A stretch of 64,000 bases of DNA from NCBI GenBank assembly GCA_900068845.1, contig CEFQ01000010.1:725326-789325 (forward strand), written 5' to 3'. The notes beneath the pieces were generated by a model. That model did not search any database and had not been told where the DNA came from. It saw only the letters and a program-made list of their open reading frames with translations. Source of the stretch: Enterobacter ludwigii (GTDB lineage Bacteria; Pseudomonadota; Gammaproteobacteria; Enterobacterales; Enterobacteriaceae). A program made the translations under genes and the position numbers. Positions 1 through 10,338 of this stretch are shown one piece after another (position 1 is the first letter of the stretch; the number at the start of each line of letters is the position of its first letter).

Positions 1-842
1 ATGAAGCAGATCCGCTGACGCCGTTCCTCGTTAACACGCAGCAAAGCGTGCTGCAACCCGGCCAATATAACGTCATCCTCGGTGAACAACTCGCCGCGCA
101 GCTCGGCGTAAAGCGCGGCGATCAGCTGCGTTTAATGGTGCCGTCGGTCAGTCAGTTCACGCCGGTGGGGCGCTTGCCGAGTCAGCGTATTTTCACCGTG
201 GCCGGCACTTATGCGGCAAACAGCGAAGTCGATGGCTATCAGATTCTGGTCAACCAGCAAGATGCGTCACGCGTGATGCGATACCCGCTCGGCAATATCA
301 CCGGCTGGCGTTTATGGCTGGATAAGCCGTTGAGCGTTGATGCGCTCAGCCAGCAAAAGCTGCCAGATGGCCTGACGTGGAAAGACTGGCGTGAGCGTAA
401 AGGCGATCTGTTCCAGGCGGTGCGCATGGAGAAAAACATGATGGGCCTTCTGCTGAGCCTGATCATCGCGGTAGCGGCCTTTAATATCATTACCTCGCTT
501 GGCCTGTTGATCATGGAAAAGCAGGGCGAAGTGGCGATTCTGCAAACGCTGGGATTAACCCGTCGTCAGATTGTCGCAGTATTTATGGTGCAGGGCGCCA
601 GCGCCGGGATTATTGGCGCGCTGCTTGGCACTCTGCTGGGTGTGCTGCTCGCCAGCCAGCTCAATAATTTGATGCCGGTGATTGGCCTGTTCCTTGATGG
701 CGCGGCGCTGCCGGTCGACATCAACGTGTTGCAGGTGATCACGATTGCGCTGGTCTCGATGGCCGTCGCGCTGCTGTCTACCCTTTATCCGTCGTGGCGC
801 GCTGCTGCCGTCCAACCCGCTGAGGCTTTACGTTATGAGTAA
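1..842 (+). CDS. lolC: Lipoprotein-releasing ABC transporter permease LolC (3' part)
   Basis: C-terminal two thirds of LolC, one of the two inner-membrane permeases of LolCDE, which extracts outer-membrane lipoproteins from the inner membrane and hands them to LolA. The reading frame is open from base 3, so the true start lies upstream of the window; the GTG at 48 is only an internal codon. The visible part contains the end of the periplasmic MacB-like domain followed by three membrane segments typical of this family (around '[17 protein letters not shown]', '[15 protein letters not shown]' and '[15 protein letters not shown]'), ending in the usual '[18 protein letters not shown]' tail. Its stop codon overlaps the start of lolD by 8 bases, and lolE follows, giving the standard lolCDE operon. 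Identification is secure; only the 5' end is missing. Confidence 0.95.
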   Translation, partial: EADPLTPFLVNTQQSVLQPGQYNVILGEQLAAQLGVKRGDQLRLMVPSVSQFTPVGRLPSQRIFTVAGTYAANSEVDGYQILVNQQDASRVMRYPLGNITGWRLWLDKPLSVDALSQQKLPDGLTWKDWRERKGDLFQAVRMEKNMMGLLLSLIIAVAAFNIITSLGLLIMEKQGEVAILQTLGLTRRQIVAVFMVQGASAGIIGALLGTLLGVLLASQLNNLMPVIGLFLDGAALPVDINVLQVITIALVSMAVALLSTLYPSWRAAAVQPAEALRYE

Positions 843-1536
843 TACTCCTTTGTTGCAGTGTCGTGACCTGTGCAAACGCTATCAGGAAGGCAGCGTGCAG
901 ACCGATGTACTGCGCAATGTCGCTTTCAGCCTGCAGCCGGGTGAACTGACGGCGATTGTCGGCAGCTCCGGTTCAGGGAAAAGTACCTTGTTACACCTGC
1001 TGGGCGGTTTGGATGCGCCGACCTCGGGCGATGTGGTTTTTGATGGCAAATCGCTGAACGCCATGTCGTCAGCCGCCAAAGCAGAGCTGCGTAACCGCGA
1101 GCTGGGCTTTATCTATCAGTTCCACCATTTACTGCCAGACTTCAGCGCGCTGGAGAACGTCGCGATGCCGCTACTGATAGGCAAAATTGGCAAAGCGGAA
1201 GCGGAATCCCGCGCGCGTGAAATGCTGGCGGCGGTGGGGCTGGAAAAGCGTGCCGCGCATCGGCCTTCTGAGTTGTCGGGTGGGGAACGTCAGCGTGTGG
1301 CGATTGCCCGCGCGCTGGTAAATCGTCCGCGTCTGGTGATGGCCGATGAACCTACCGGTAACCTCGATGCCCGTAACGCCGACGCGATTTTTGAACTGCT
1401 GGGCGAGCTGAACGTCAAACAGGGCACCGCCTTCCTGGTGGTGACGCACGATCTGCAACTGGCGAAACGCCTAAGCCGTCAAATGGAGATGCGCGACGGT
1501 GAGCTGAGCGACCAACTGACGCTGGGAGTGATCTGA
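835..1536 (+). CDS. lolD: Lipoprotein-releasing system ATPase LolD
   Basis: ATP-binding subunit of LolCDE, powering lipoprotein release at the cytoplasmic face of the inner membrane. The ORF is open from 745, but the ATG at 835 gives MSNTPLLQC and 233 residues, the length of E. coli LolD, and creates the usual short overlap with lolC. The Walker A motif GSSGSGKST is at about residues 43-51, the ABC signature [15 protein letters not shown] near 145 and the Walker B region VMADEPTGN near 165. The TGA stop shares one base with the ATG of lolE (TGATG), so the three genes are translationally coupled. Confidence 0.96.
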   Translation: MSNTPLLQCRDLCKRYQEGSVQTDVLRNVAFSLQPGELTAIVGSSGSGKSTLLHLLGGLDAPTSGDVVFDGKSLNAMSSAAKAELRNRELGFIYQFHHLLPDFSALENVAMPLLIGKIGKAEAESRAREMLAAVGLEKRAAHRPSELSGGERQRVAIARALVNRPRLVMADEPTGNLDARNADAIFELLGELNVKQGTAFLVVTHDLQLAKRLSRQMEMRDGELSDQLTLGVI

Positions 1537-2780
1537 TGGCTTCGTCATTATCTCTGCTGCTCGGGCTGCGTTTTAGCCGCGGACGGCGGCGTGGTGGCAT
1601 GGTCTCGCTGATCTCCATCATTTCCACCATTGGCATCGCGCTGGGCGTGGCGGTATTGATCATCGGCCTGAGCGCCATGAACGGCTTTGAACGTGAGCTC
1701 AATAACCGCATTCTGGCGGTGGTGCCACACGGTGAAATCGAACCGGTTAATCAGCCGTTCCGCCACTGGCAACCGATGATCGCCCCCATTGAACAGGTTT
1801 CCGGCATTGCCGCGGCTGCGCCGTACATCAACTTTACCGGGCTGATTGAGAGTGGCGCGAAGCTGCAAGCGCTACAGGTAAAAGGCGTCGATCCGCAGCA
1901 AGAATCGCGGCTTAGCGCCTTACCGAGCTTTGTCGCCGGTGATGCCTGGTCGCAGTTCGCGGCCGGCAAACAACAGATCATCCTTGGTGGCGGCATCGCC
2001 AAATCGCTTAACGTCAAACAGGGCGATTGGATCACCATCATGATTCCGAATAATGATGGCGAAAATAAACTGCTGCAGCCGAAACGTATTCGTCTGCAGG
2101 TCAGCGGCGTGCTGCAACTGAGCGGCATGCTCGATCACAGCCTGGCGCTGGTGCCGCTGGCCGATGCGCAGACGTATCTGGATATGGGCGACAGCGTCAG
2201 CGGTATTGCGCTGAAGATGAACGACCCGTTCCAGGCGCAGAAGCTGGTGCGTGACGCCGGTGAAGTGACGCACTCTTACGTCTATATCAAGAGCTGGATT
2301 GGCACTTACGGCTACATGTACCGTGACATCCAGATGATTCGCGCCATTATGTATTTAGCCATGGTGCTGGTGATTGGTGTGGCCTGCTTTAACATCGTTT
2401 CGACGCTGGTGATGGCGGTAAAAGATAAGAGCAGCGACATCGCGGTGCTGCGCACGCTGGGCGCTAAAGACGGCCTGATTCGCGCCATCTTTATCTGGTA
2501 CGGCTTGCTGGCTGGCCTGCTCGGCAGCGTCAGCGGCGTGGTGGTTGGCGTGCTGGTGGCGCTCAATCTCACGCCGGTGATGCGCGTGTTTGAGCACCTT
2601 ACCGGGCATCAGCTGCTGGCGGGCGATATCTACTTTATCGATTTTCTGCCGTCTGAACTGCACTGGATTGATGTGATTTCGGTGCTGGGCACCGCGATTG
2701 TGCTGAGCCTGATTGCCAGCTGGTATCCGGCACGGCGCGCCAGCCGTATCGATCCGGCCCGCGTGCTTAGCGGTCAGTAA
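1536..2780 (+). CDS. lolE: Lipoprotein-releasing ABC transporter permease LolE
   Basis: Second permease of LolCDE, 414 residues, the E. coli length. One membrane segment lies near residues 24-47 ('[21 protein letters not shown]'), then a large periplasmic domain, then three membrane segments in the last 150 residues, finishing with '[20 protein letters not shown]', the hallmark FtsX/LolE C-terminus. It starts inside the lolD stop codon. A GC-rich hairpin (GCAGCCGC/GCGGCTGC, 2790-2808) lies just downstream but lacks a proper T-run. In E. coli nagK follows lolE; here cobB follows directly, so nagK is absent from this position. Confidence 0.96.
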   Translation: MASSLSLLLGLRFSRGRRRGGMVSLISIISTIGIALGVAVLIIGLSAMNGFERELNNRILAVVPHGEIEPVNQPFRHWQPMIAPIEQVSGIAAAAPYINFTGLIESGAKLQALQVKGVDPQQESRLSALPSFVAGDAWSQFAAGKQQIILGGGIAKSLNVKQGDWITIMIPNNDGENKLLQPKRIRLQVSGVLQLSGMLDHSLALVPLADAQTYLDMGDSVSGIALKMNDPFQAQKLVRDAGEVTHSYVYIKSWIGTYGYMYRDIQMIRAIMYLAMVLVIGVACFNIVSTLVMAVKDKSSDIAVLRTLGAKDGLIRAIFIWYGLLAGLLGSVSGVVVGVLVALNLTPVMRVFEHLTGHQLLAGDIYFIDFLPSELHWIDVISVLGTAIVLSLIASWYPARRASRIDPARVLSGQ

Positions 2781-2877
2781 AGATAAAACGCAGCCGCCGT
2801 GCGGCTGCTATTATCGGGCAGATTAGCCCGAAAAATACCCGAAGCGCGGCGATAAACGCCGCAGATAAGGAGCTTTT

Positions 2878-3711
2878 ATGCGCATACCGCGCCGCCGCCT
2901 ACGACTCGCCCGCGACAAAAAAAACCGCCGCAAGGTGCATCAGCGCTTTCGCCAACGCATCTTCGAGCGCGATCGCAAAGCTGAACTGGCTGCGCATCCG
3001 CAACCGCGCGTGGTAGTGCTGACTGGCGCGGGTATTTCCGCCGAGTCGGGGATTCGCACTTTCCGTGCCGCCGATGGCTTGTGGGAAGAGCACCGCGTGG
3101 AAGATGTCGCCACGCCGGAAGGTTTTCAGCGCGATCCTGCGCTGGTGCAGGCGTTCTACAATGCGCGCCGTCAACAGCTGCAGCAGTCAGAGATTCAGCC
3201 TAACGCTGCGCACAAAGCGCTGGCAGAACTGGAGCAGGTGCTGGGCGATAATTTCCTGTTGGTGACGCAGAATATCGATAACCTGCACGAACGTGCCGGC
3301 AGCCAACGCGTGCTGCATATGCACGGTGAGCTGTTGAAGGTGCGTTGTGTGAACAGCGGACAAGTGCTGGACTGGACCGAAGATTTAACGCCGGACGATC
3401 GCTGCACCTGCTGCCAGTTCCCGGCAATGTTGCGTCCGCACATCGTATGGTTTGGTGAAATGCCGCTGGGGATGGAAGAGATTTATCAGGCGATTGAGCA
3501 GGCGAATCTGTTTATCGCCGTTGGCACGTCAGGCCATGTCTATCCCGCCGCCGGGTTTGTCCATGAGGCGAAACTGCAGGGCGCGCATACCGTGGAACTG
3601 AATCTGGAACCGAGCCAGGTCGGCAATGAGTTTGCCGAGCGTCATTACGGCTTAGCGAGTGAAGTGGTGCCGGAGTTTGTGCATACATTCTTGCGTGGGT
3701 TGTATAAGTAG
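2878..3711 (+). CDS. cobB: NAD-dependent protein deacylase CobB (sirtuin)
   Basis: Sirtuin that removes acetyl and succinyl groups from protein lysines using NAD+. Seen: the NAD-binding motif [13 protein letters not shown] near residues 50-62, [11 protein letters not shown] near 131-141, catalytic His about residue 147 in HMHGEL, and a zinc site formed by VRC and the later C-x-C-C cluster (CTCC). The arginine- and lysine-rich first 40 residues match the longer isoform known from E. coli; an ATG-less core would begin at [10 protein letters not shown]. The ATG at 2878 is preceded by AAGGAGCTTTT, which decides the start. Convergent with potD, separated by a REPIN. nagK upstream and ycfZ/ymfA downstream, present in E. 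coli as I recall the map, are missing. Confidence 0.95.
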   Translation: MRIPRRRLRLARDKKNRRKVHQRFRQRIFERDRKAELAAHPQPRVVVLTGAGISAESGIRTFRAADGLWEEHRVEDVATPEGFQRDPALVQAFYNARRQQLQQSEIQPNAAHKALAELEQVLGDNFLLVTQNIDNLHERAGSQRVLHMHGELLKVRCVNSGQVLDWTEDLTPDDRCTCCQFPAMLRPHIVWFGEMPLGMEEIYQAIEQANLFIAVGTSGHVYPAAGFVHEAKLQGAHTVELNLEPSQVGNEFAERHYGLASEVVPEFVHTFLRGLYK

Positions 3712-3719
3712 AGAAAATG

Positions 3720-3777
3720 GTAGGGTGCGCATTTTTGCGCACTCCGTATTCCAGGTCGCCATGAATAGCGACCCTAC
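3720..3777. repeat. REPIN: inverted pair of GTAG-tagged palindromes
   Basis: Two REP-like stem-loops in opposite orientation fill the gap between convergent cobB and potD. The left one reads GTAGGGTGCGCA-TTTT-TGCGCAC, the right one GGTCGCCATGAATAGCGACC followed by CTAC, so the unit begins with GTAG and ends with its complement CTAC. The same palindromes recur near 9099, 27667, 36389 and 60423. The stems may also act as a bidirectional transcription terminator or mRNA stabiliser. Class assignment is from sequence only. Confidence 0.8.
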
Positions 3778-3783
3778 AAGTGA

Positions 3784-4827
3784 TTAACGTCCCGCCTTCA
3801 ACTTCTGGAACAGCGTCTCATACTGCACACTGGCATCACCAACATCATTCTGCCACTCGCCGTTTTTAATCACGTCGGCTGATGGATAAAGCGAAGGATC
3901 GTTGGCTACTTCCGGCGGCAACAACTTCTTCGCCGCCAGGTTTGGCGTAGGATAACCAATGGTTTCCGCCACTTGCGCTGCGACTGCCGGGCGCAGCAGG
4001 AAGTTAATCAGCTTCAGCGCGCCTTCACGGTTTTTCGCGTTAGCCGGAATCGCCAGATTATCCATCCAGAAAATCCCGCCTTCCTGCGGCCAGACAATCT
4101 GCAGCGGCGTGCCCGCCTGGCGTGCAACATACGCCGAACCGTTCCAGATCATGCCAACGTTCACTTCGCCTTCCATAAACGGGTTGCCCGGGTTATCGGA
4201 GTTGAACGCCAGCACGTTCGGCATCAGCTTTCTCAACTCTTCGTAGGCAGCGTCGATCTGTTTTGGATCGCGGGTATTGCCCGAATAGCCCAACTTGCGC
4301 AGCGCCATCTGGAACACTTCTCGCGCATCGTCGGTCAGCAGCAGGCTTTGCTTATACTCCGGCTTCCACAAATCGGCCCAGCGGGTGATGCTATTTGCAT
4401 CCACTTCATCGGTGTTGATCCCAATTGCCGTTGCACCCCAGATATAGGGAATTGAGTAATCGTTGTTAGGATCAAACGGCTTATTCAGCAGGTTAGGATC
4501 AAGGTTTTTGAAGTTGCTGAGCTGAGATTTATCAATCTTTTGCAGCATGCCTTCATGGCGCATCTTGGCGACGAAGTAGGTTGAAGGCACCACCAAATCA
4601 TAGGCGCCATCTTTCCAGGTCTTCAGCTTGGCATACATGCTTTCATTGGATTCGTAGGTAGAGTAAATCACCTTAATGCCGGTCTCTTTGGTGAACTGCT
4701 CCAGCAGCCCCGGTGGCACATATTCGGTCCAGTTATAGAAATAGAGCGTTTTGCTGTCATCTGCCTGCGCGCTCTGCATGCCCAATGCCAGCGCCCCAGC
4801 CGCCAGCCAATGAGACCATTTTTTCAT
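3784..4827 (-). CDS. potD: Spermidine/putrescine-binding periplasmic protein PotD
   Basis: Periplasmic polyamine-binding subunit of PotABCD, 347 residues (E. coli 348). A signal peptide is visible at the N-terminus ('MKKWSHWLAAGALALGMQSAQA', cleavage after AQA). Conserved family blocks include 'LYFYNWTEYVPPGLLEQF' just after the mature start, 'YDLVVPSTYFVAKM', and 'GGIFWMDNLAIPANA', which carries ligand-contacting aromatic and acidic residues in the family. The ATG at 4827 follows AGAGGATAATCG, a fair ribosome site. Last gene of the potABCD operon on the minus strand, 10 bases after potC. Confidence 0.96.
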   Translation of the reverse strand: MKKWSHWLAAGALALGMQSAQADDSKTLYFYNWTEYVPPGLLEQFTKETGIKVIYSTYESNESMYAKLKTWKDGAYDLVVPSTYFVAKMRHEGMLQKIDKSQLSNFKNLDPNLLNKPFDPNNDYSIPYIWGATAIGINTDEVDANSITRWADLWKPEYKQSLLLTDDAREVFQMALRKLGYSGNTRDPKQIDAAYEELRKLMPNVLAFNSDNPGNPFMEGEVNVGMIWNGSAYVARQAGTPLQIVWPQEGGIFWMDNLAIPANAKNREGALKLINFLLRPAVAAQVAETIGYPTPNLAAKKLLPPEVANDPSLYPSADVIKNGEWQNDVGDASVQYETLFQKLKAGR

Positions 4828-4837
4828 CGATTATCCT

Positions 4838-5611
4838 CTATTTGGTTTTATCACGGAGCAGCAGCTGACTGAGCGCCACCAACAGCAGCGACAGCAGCAG
4901 CAAAATTGTCGCCAGCGCATTCACTTCGGGTGACACGCCAACTTTGACCATCGAATAAATTTTTAATGGCAAGATTTCAAAGCTCGGCCCGGTGACGAAC
5001 GACGAAACCACCACATCGTCCATCGACAGCGTAAAGCTTAACAGCCAACCCGCTGCGACGGCCGGTAGCGCCAGCGGCAGCAGAATCTTGCGTAATATGG
5101 TGACTTCGCTGGCACCGAGATCTTTGGCGGCTTCCAGCATGCGTACATCAAACCCTTTCAGGCGCGAATAGACGGTAATTACCACAAACGGCAGGCAGAA
5201 GGTGATGTGTGAAAACAGCAGCGACCAGAAGCCGAGCGAAATGCCCAGCAGCATAAACAGCACCAGCAGTGAAATTGCCATCACGATATCCGGCGACATC
5301 ATCACCACAAACAGCATGCCGCTGACGAACGGTTTGCCGCGGAAACGATAGCGATACAGGGCGACAGCGGTCAGCGAGCCGATAAGGGTGGCGCAGCTGG
5401 CGGAGAGTACGCCCATCAGCAGCGAATGTTGTGCCGCCTGAATCAAGCTGTCGTTATTCATCAACAGGCGATACCACTGCGTGCTGAAGCCCTGCCAGTT
5501 AATGCCGAAGCGCGAACTGTTGAAGGAGTTGACGATTAAAATGATGATCGGGATATAAAACCAGGCATAAATCACGGTCATGAAGCCGCTGCGTAACCAA
5601 CGCGCCATCAT
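4838..5611 (-). CDS. potC: Spermidine/putrescine ABC transporter permease PotC
   Basis: Inner-membrane permease of the PotABCD polyamine importer. The open frame reaches back to 5719, but the first 36 residues are a shadow of potB; the ATG at 5611 gives [12 protein letters not shown], which lines up with the E. coli N-terminus, and overlaps the potB stop as ATGA. 257 residues (E. coli 264). Six hydrophobic segments are visible, and the EAA loop 'EAAKDLGASEVTILRKILLPLALP' that docks onto the PotA ATPase is well preserved. Translation is probably coupled to potB. Confidence 0.95.
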   Translation of the reverse strand: MMARWLRSGFMTVIYAWFYIPIIILIVNSFNSSRFGINWQGFSTQWYRLLMNNDSLIQAAQHSLLMGVLSASCATLIGSLTAVALYRYRFRGKPFVSGMLFVVMMSPDIVMAISLLVLFMLLGISLGFWSLLFSHITFCLPFVVITVYSRLKGFDVRMLEAAKDLGASEVTILRKILLPLALPAVAAGWLLSFTLSMDDVVVSSFVTGPSFEILPLKIYSMVKVGVSPEVNALATILLLLSLLLVALSQLLLRDKTK

Positions 5612-6468
5612 TGCAGCTCCACCTTGCTGTTCAGCATACGCGCCGCACGCCAGTAAGCCAGCAGCATCAGCCCCATCAGCAGCGTCATCACAATACTGGT
5701 GGCGGCACCGAACGGCCAATCACGGATATTAAGGAACTGGCTCTTAATGACGTTACCAATCAACAAATTTTTTGCGCCCCCCAGTAAATCCGCCACGAAG
5801 AACAAGCCCATCGCCGGAATAAACACCAGCAGGCACCCGGCGACAATGCCCGGCATGGTCAGCGGCAAAATGATGCGCCAGAAAGTTTTCACTTTATTCG
5901 CGCCAAGATCGCGTGCCGCTTCGAGGCAGGATTTATCCAACTTTTCCAGGCTGGAGTAGAGGGGCAGCACCATAAACGGCAACAGAATGTAGATCAGCCC
6001 CAGAATCACCGCTTCTGAGGTGTACATAATGCGAAAGGGTTTGTCGATTATGCCGATCCACAGCAAAAATTCATTTAGCCAGCCGCGCGTGCTGAGGAAA
6101 ATTTTCAATCCGTAGATGCGGATCAGCGAGTTGGTCCAGAACGGCACAATCAGCAGGAACAGCATCAGCGGACGCAGACGCGCGGGCAGCTTAGTCAAAC
6201 ACCAGGCAAACGGATAACCGAGCAGCAGGCAACAGAGCGTGGCGATAAACGCCATATTCAGCGAATGCAGCAGCACATCGGCGTAAAGCGGATCGAGCAG
6301 CCGCGTGTAGTTGTTGAGGGTGAAGGCCATACTGACAAAATGCGCATCGTCACGCGTCAGGAAGCTGGTGGCGAAGATCATCAGGTTGGGCAGCAGCACA
6401 AACAGCGTCAGCCAGCTGACGATAAGCAGCACAATGACGTTCTGCAGACGGTTACGCATCAACTTCAT
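5608..6468 (-). CDS. potB: Spermidine/putrescine ABC transporter permease PotB
   Basis: Second permease of PotABCD, 286 residues. Six membrane segments are apparent ('[22 protein letters not shown]', '[15 protein letters not shown]' and others), with the ATPase-docking EAA loop '[24 protein letters not shown]'. The match with the E. coli protein runs nearly end to end, including '[25 protein letters not shown]'. The gene starts 17 bases inside potA and ends overlapping potC, as expected for a tightly coupled operon transcribed potA-potB-potC-potD on the minus strand. Confidence 0.96.
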   Translation of the reverse strand: MKLMRNRLQNVIVLLIVSWLTLFVLLPNLMIFATSFLTRDDAHFVSMAFTLNNYTRLLDPLYADVLLHSLNMAFIATLCCLLLGYPFAWCLTKLPARLRPLMLFLLIVPFWTNSLIRIYGLKIFLSTRGWLNEFLLWIGIIDKPFRIMYTSEAVILGLIYILLPFMVLPLYSSLEKLDKSCLEAARDLGANKVKTFWRIILPLTMPGIVAGCLLVFIPAMGLFFVADLLGGAKNLLIGNVIKSQFLNIRDWPFGAATSIVMTLLMGLMLLAYWRAARMLNSKVELQ

Positions 6469-7564
6469 ACGGCAGCACCACCTCCCAGTTTGCTACCCAG
6501 CTGACGGCCATCTTCTGGTTCAGCGAGTGGTCAAAATCGGGATCGTCTTCGTTAAAGAATTCGCTCACCGTCAGCAACTTGCCGTTCTCCAGCTCAACGG
6601 TAGATTCCAGCGTCATGCCTTTATAGTTGCGCTCGCGCACATAGCCGATCAGATTATCGCTGCGGCTGTCGTGATCGATCTCTTCCACGCGCAGATCTTC
6701 CGGACGCAGCAGCACATGCAGCTTATCGCCCACGCTCACCGGAAAATCACACTGCAGTTCACATTCGCGGCCTTCCACGCGGGCGCGGATGGTGGGCGCA
6801 TGATCGCTGTTTAGCACCTCGGCATCGAACACGTTAATCTCGCCAATAAAGCGCGCCACAAACAGGTTGGCGGGCTCTTCGTAGATTTCGCGCGGCGTGC
6901 CGTCCTGTTCGATGCGGCCATCGCGCATCACCACGATACGATCGGACATGGTCAGCGCCTCTTCCTGATCGTGGGTAACGAAGACAAAGGTAATGCCGAG
7001 CTTTCGCTGCAGCGCTTTTAGCTCGTTTTGCATTTGACGACGCAGCTTGTAATCCAGCGCCGACAGCGACTCATCCAGCAGCAGTACTTTCGGGCGGTTG
7101 ACCACCGCGCGTGCAATGGCCACGCGCTGTTGCTGACCGCCAGAAAGCTGATGCGGACGCCGATCGGCAAAGCTCTCCAGCTGCACCATCGCTAGCGCAT
7201 CGTTAACGCGCGTGATGATCTCCGCTGATGGCGTTTTCTGCATGCGCAGGCCAAAAGCGACATTTTCAAACACCGACATATGCGGAAACAGCGCATAGCT
7301 CTGAAACACGGTGTTGATGTGGCGATGCTCGGCCGGCAGATCGGTGATGTCATTATCATCAAGAGTGATGTGACCGCGATCGGCATCTTCCAGTCCGGCA
7401 ATCAGGCGTAAAATGGTGGTTTTTCCGCAGCCGGAAGGGCCGAGCAGCGTGATGAATTCGCCGTGACGGATGGTCAGGTCGAAGTCGGAGATGATGGTTT
7501 TGCCATCAAAAGCTTTACTGATGCCAGAAAGCGTAACCAGCGCGGGAGCGCGTGTTTGCGTCAT
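6452..7564 (-). CDS. potA: Spermidine/putrescine ABC transporter ATPase PotA
   Basis: ATPase of the polyamine importer. Walker [10 protein letters not shown] lies near residue 40, the signature [15 protein letters not shown] near 140, Walker B '[12 protein letters not shown]' near 160 and the switch His in '[12 protein letters not shown]'. The C-terminal third is the TOBE regulatory domain ('[15 protein letters not shown]'). I place the start at the ATG at 7564 (MTQTRAPAL); a GTG three codons upstream (7573) is also possible. Neither has a strong ribosome site. First gene of potABCD; its promoter must lie in the roughly 300-base gap shared with divergent pepT. Confidence 0.95.
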   Translation of the reverse strand: MTQTRAPALVTLSGISKAFDGKTIISDFDLTIRHGEFITLLGPSGCGKTTILRLIAGLEDADRGHITLDDNDITDLPAEHRHINTVFQSYALFPHMSVFENVAFGLRMQKTPSAEIITRVNDALAMVQLESFADRRPHQLSGGQQQRVAIARAVVNRPKVLLLDESLSALDYKLRRQMQNELKALQRKLGITFVFVTHDQEEALTMSDRIVVMRDGRIEQDGTPREIYEEPANLFVARFIGEINVFDAEVLNSDHAPTIRARVEGRECELQCDFPVSVGDKLHVLLRPEDLRVEEIDHDSRSDNLIGYVRERNYKGMTLESTVELENGKLLTVSEFFNEDDPDFDHSLNQKMAVSWVANWEVVLPYEVDA

Positions 7565-7863
7565 TTTAGTCACTCAGTCTGATGGTGAATCAGGTTACAG
7601 CATAGCCGCGGTTGACGGCTTGCGGTGATGAAGGGCGCGATGATACCGCAAAAATGTGTCAATGCCATGTTTTGCCACGGATTTACCTTGAAAACGCCGA
7701 AAAATGCCGGAGTATGCGTAACGGGAAAGTCGGACAGGCAACAGTGAGCGAATTTTCAACGCAATTCCCGTTGAGAGAGCTAACCTGAAGGATAATGATT
7801 TGACGCAACATGGCGGCAGTAGGCCACCATGATAATGACGCAGGTTCTTTAGAGGGATGACAG
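7565..7863. promoter_or_regulatory. Divergent potA-pepT intergenic region
   Basis: About 300 bases between divergent potA and pepT, so both promoters must lie here. The pepT ribosome site is AGAGGGATGACAG just before 7864. An imperfect stem (CATGG...CCATG, about 7809-7831) lies in the probable pepT leader. E. coli pepT is known to be FNR-activated, but I do not find a convincing TTGAT-N4-ATCAA site here. No open frame of note. Confidence 0.5.
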
Positions 7864-9090
7864 ATGGATCAATTACTTGAGCGTTTTCTCAGTTATGTCG
7901 CAGTAGAAACTCAGTCAAAACCTCAGGCACGACAGGTGCCAAGCAGTGAAGGGCAGTGGGCGCTGGCGCGTCAATTACAGGAAGAACTCATCGCGCTAGG
8001 CTTTGTTGATGTTTCTCTGAGCGATCATTGCTGCGTAATGGGTACTTTACCGGCAAACGTCGATTGGGCTACGCCGGTGATCGGCTTTATTTCGCATATG
8101 GACACGTCTCCGGATTTCACCGCCAAAAACGTCAATCCGCAGATTATTGAAAACTACCGTGGTGGCGATATCGCCCTCGGCAACGGCGATGAAATTCTGT
8201 CGCCGGTGATGTTCCCGATCCTGCATAAGCTCATTGGTCATACGTTGATCACCACCGATGGTAAAACCCTGCTGGGTGCCGATGACAAAGCCGGTATCGC
8301 CGAGATCATGACCGCGATGGCGCGTCTGGCAACCAGTGATACGCCGCACGGGGCGATTCGCGTGGCCTTTACGCCGGATGAAGAGATTGGCCGCGGTGCG
8401 TCGCACTTCGATGTCGAAGGTTTCGCTGCCGATTGGGCTTACACCGTCGATGGCAGCGATCTCGGCGAATTTGAGTTCGAGAATTTTAACGCTGCCACCG
8501 CGATGGTTAAAATCACCGGCAACAACGTGCATCCTGGCAGCGCCAAAAATGTGATGGTTAATGCGCTGGATTTGGCAATGCGCTTCCACGCTGAACTGCC
8601 AGCCAAAGAGAAGCCGCAGTATACCGACGGTTATGAAGGTTTCTTCCATCTGCATACCATCAAAGGGACGGTTGAGCATGCCGAGCTGATGTATCTGATC
8701 CGTGATTTTGATGCCGACAGCTATGCCCAGCGTAAACAGTTGCTGGAAGAGATTGGCCAGCGCGTGAGCCAAGGGCTGCAAAGCGAGTGTTCGATAAAAG
8801 TCGAGATCAGCGATAGCTATCGTAACATGCGTGAGAAGGTTGAACCGCACCCGCACATTATTGAGCTGGCGCTGCAGGCGATGCGCGATTGTGGCATTGA
8901 ACCGAACGTCAAACCGATTCGCGGTGGCACCGATGGCTCTGCGCTATCGTGGAAAGGGTTGCCATGTCCGAACCTGTTCACCGGTGGCTACAACTATCAC
9001 GGCAAGCACGAGTTCGCCTCACTCAATGTGATGGCGCAGTCGGTGGAGGTAATTGTGCGGCTGGCTGAGCTGGCGGGGCAGAAGAAGTGA
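7864..9090 (+). CDS. pepT: Peptidase T (aminotripeptidase)
   Basis: Cytoplasmic zinc tripeptidase of the M20 family, 408 residues (E. coli 408), removing the N-terminal residue from tripeptides. Metal-ligand and catalytic motifs are all present: '[10 protein letters not shown]' near residue 78, '[12 protein letters not shown]' near 140, '[10 protein letters not shown]' near 174, '[16 protein letters not shown]' near 196 and the final 'NYHGKHEF' near 379. The ATG at 7864 follows AGAGGGATGACAG. Divergent from potA as in E. coli. A degenerate GTAG-type palindrome pair follows the gene. Confidence 0.96.
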   Translation: MDQLLERFLSYVAVETQSKPQARQVPSSEGQWALARQLQEELIALGFVDVSLSDHCCVMGTLPANVDWATPVIGFISHMDTSPDFTAKNVNPQIIENYRGGDIALGNGDEILSPVMFPILHKLIGHTLITTDGKTLLGADDKAGIAEIMTAMARLATSDTPHGAIRVAFTPDEEIGRGASHFDVEGFAADWAYTVDGSDLGEFEFENFNAATAMVKITGNNVHPGSAKNVMVNALDLAMRFHAELPAKEKPQYTDGYEGFFHLHTIKGTVEHAELMYLIRDFDADSYAQRKQLLEEIGQRVSQGLQSECSIKVEISDSYRNMREKVEPHPHIIELALQAMRDCGIEPNVKPIRGGTDGSALSWKGLPCPNLFTGGYNYHGKHEFASLNVMAQSVEVIVRLAELAGQKK

Positions 9091-9098
9091 CAGTAACC

Positions 9099-9149
9099 GG
9101 TGCGCATAAATGCGCACCTTACAACGCAGGGCCGCCATTCATGGCGGCC
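9099..9149. repeat. Degenerate palindrome pair between pepT and roxA
   Basis: Two stem-loops between the convergent genes pepT and roxA: GGTGCGCATAAATGCGCACC (9099-9118) followed by TTAC, then GGCCGCCATTCATGGCGGCC (9130-9149). They match the stems of the GTAG/CTAC palindromes elsewhere, but the tetranucleotide tags are degraded, so this looks like an old copy. The stems could serve as a bidirectional terminator. Confidence 0.65.
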
Positions 9150-9159
9150 GAAAAGTAGC

Positions 9160-10281
9160 TTACTCGCCGAAGAACCAATACCCGCTATTTACCAACGCTG
9201 CCAGCTGCGCCAGCAGTGAAGGATCGTCCAGCGCATCCCCGAAATCTTCCAGCGTCAGCACGTGATTATGCGCCAATGCTGCCAGCACATGCGGATGGCT
9301 GCAGGTGACGGATTCACCGTTGACAAACACCACATCGCCGATGGTCAACACGCGCAGGCCGCCGAGTCGCGTTAGCGCATCACCTTGCTGTAACGCATCA
9401 TAGATTTCATCCGGCTGATAAGGCGGCTCCGGCGGGGCGACGTCGAGTTCGTGACGCGACTGGGAAATGAATTCGCCAAACCACTGATTAAACTGCTCCG
9501 GCTGGTTAATCACATCCATCATCACTTGACGGATACCTTCCAGTTCCGACGGCAGGATTTGCGATGGGCAATCACGCGATGGCACATCCGGATCGCTGTA
9601 GCGATAGCTGCCCAATTCGTTAGCCAGCATGTGATCGGCAAAACCGCTGATCAACTCGCGACCATTTGGCGCGCGGAAACCGACCGAATAGTTGATGGCG
9701 TTTTCCAGCGAATAGCCTTCATGCGGGAATCCAGGCGGAATATAAAGAATATCGCCGGGCTCCATCTCTTCATCAATAATGGCGTCGAAAGGCTCCACTT
9801 GCAGCAGATCCGGGTGCGGGCAGTGCTGCTTCAACGGCACTTTTTCACCCACGCGCCAGCGACGACGGCCAGTGCCCTGAATGATAAACACATCGTATTG
9901 ATCAAAATGCGGGCCCACGCCGCCGCCGGGAACGGCAAAGGAGATCATCAGATCGTCAACGCGCCAGTCGGGCAGGAAACGGAACGGGCGCATTAGCGCA
10001 GCAGAAGGTTCATGCCAGTGGTTTACCGCCTGCACCAGCAGCGACCAGTTACTTTCGCCGAGATGATCGTAGCTCTCAAACGGACCGTGGCTGACCTGCC
10101 ATTTGCCCTCGTTATGGCTAACAAGGCGACTATCCACCTCATTTTCCATTGCCAGACCGGCTAGCTCGTCAGGAGAAATAGGGTCGACGAAGTTTTTAAA
10201 ACCCCGTTTAAGCACCACCGGGCGTTTCTGCCAGTAGCGCTGAATAAAGTCGGGCCAGTTGATGTCGAGCTGATAGTCCAT
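9160..10281 (-). CDS. roxA: Ribosomal protein uL16 arginine 3-hydroxylase RoxA
   Basis: 2-oxoglutarate- and Fe(II)-dependent JmjC-type oxygenase (formerly YcfD) that hydroxylates an arginine of 50S protein L16. 373 residues, as in E. coli. The iron-binding HxD is seen in 'GVGPHFDQYDVF' near residue 125 and the distal His in 'GFPHEGYSLENA' near 187; 'GTGRRRWRVGEK' belongs to the jelly-roll core. The C-terminal winged-helix-like part is intact and ends 'ALVNSGYWFFGE'. Lies between pepT and phoQ as in E. coli. Confidence 0.95.
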   Translation of the reverse strand: MDYQLDINWPDFIQRYWQKRPVVLKRGFKNFVDPISPDELAGLAMENEVDSRLVSHNEGKWQVSHGPFESYDHLGESNWSLLVQAVNHWHEPSAALMRPFRFLPDWRVDDLMISFAVPGGGVGPHFDQYDVFIIQGTGRRRWRVGEKVPLKQHCPHPDLLQVEPFDAIIDEEMEPGDILYIPPGFPHEGYSLENAINYSVGFRAPNGRELISGFADHMLANELGSYRYSDPDVPSRDCPSQILPSELEGIRQVMMDVINQPEQFNQWFGEFISQSRHELDVAPPEPPYQPDEIYDALQQGDALTRLGGLRVLTIGDVVFVNGESVTCSHPHVLAALAHNHVLTLEDFGDALDDPSLLAQLAALVNSGYWFFGE

Positions 10282-10338
10282 ATAAGGCGTCCGTTTGCTG
10301 CAAAGAATGATGGCAAGTATAACAGCCCGCGTCCCATT

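Noticed and set aside
8047-8856. 269-codon frame antisense to pepT
   Set aside because: Full overlap with well-supported pepT; long antisense frames are expected in GC-rich coding DNA, and no family resemblance is seen.
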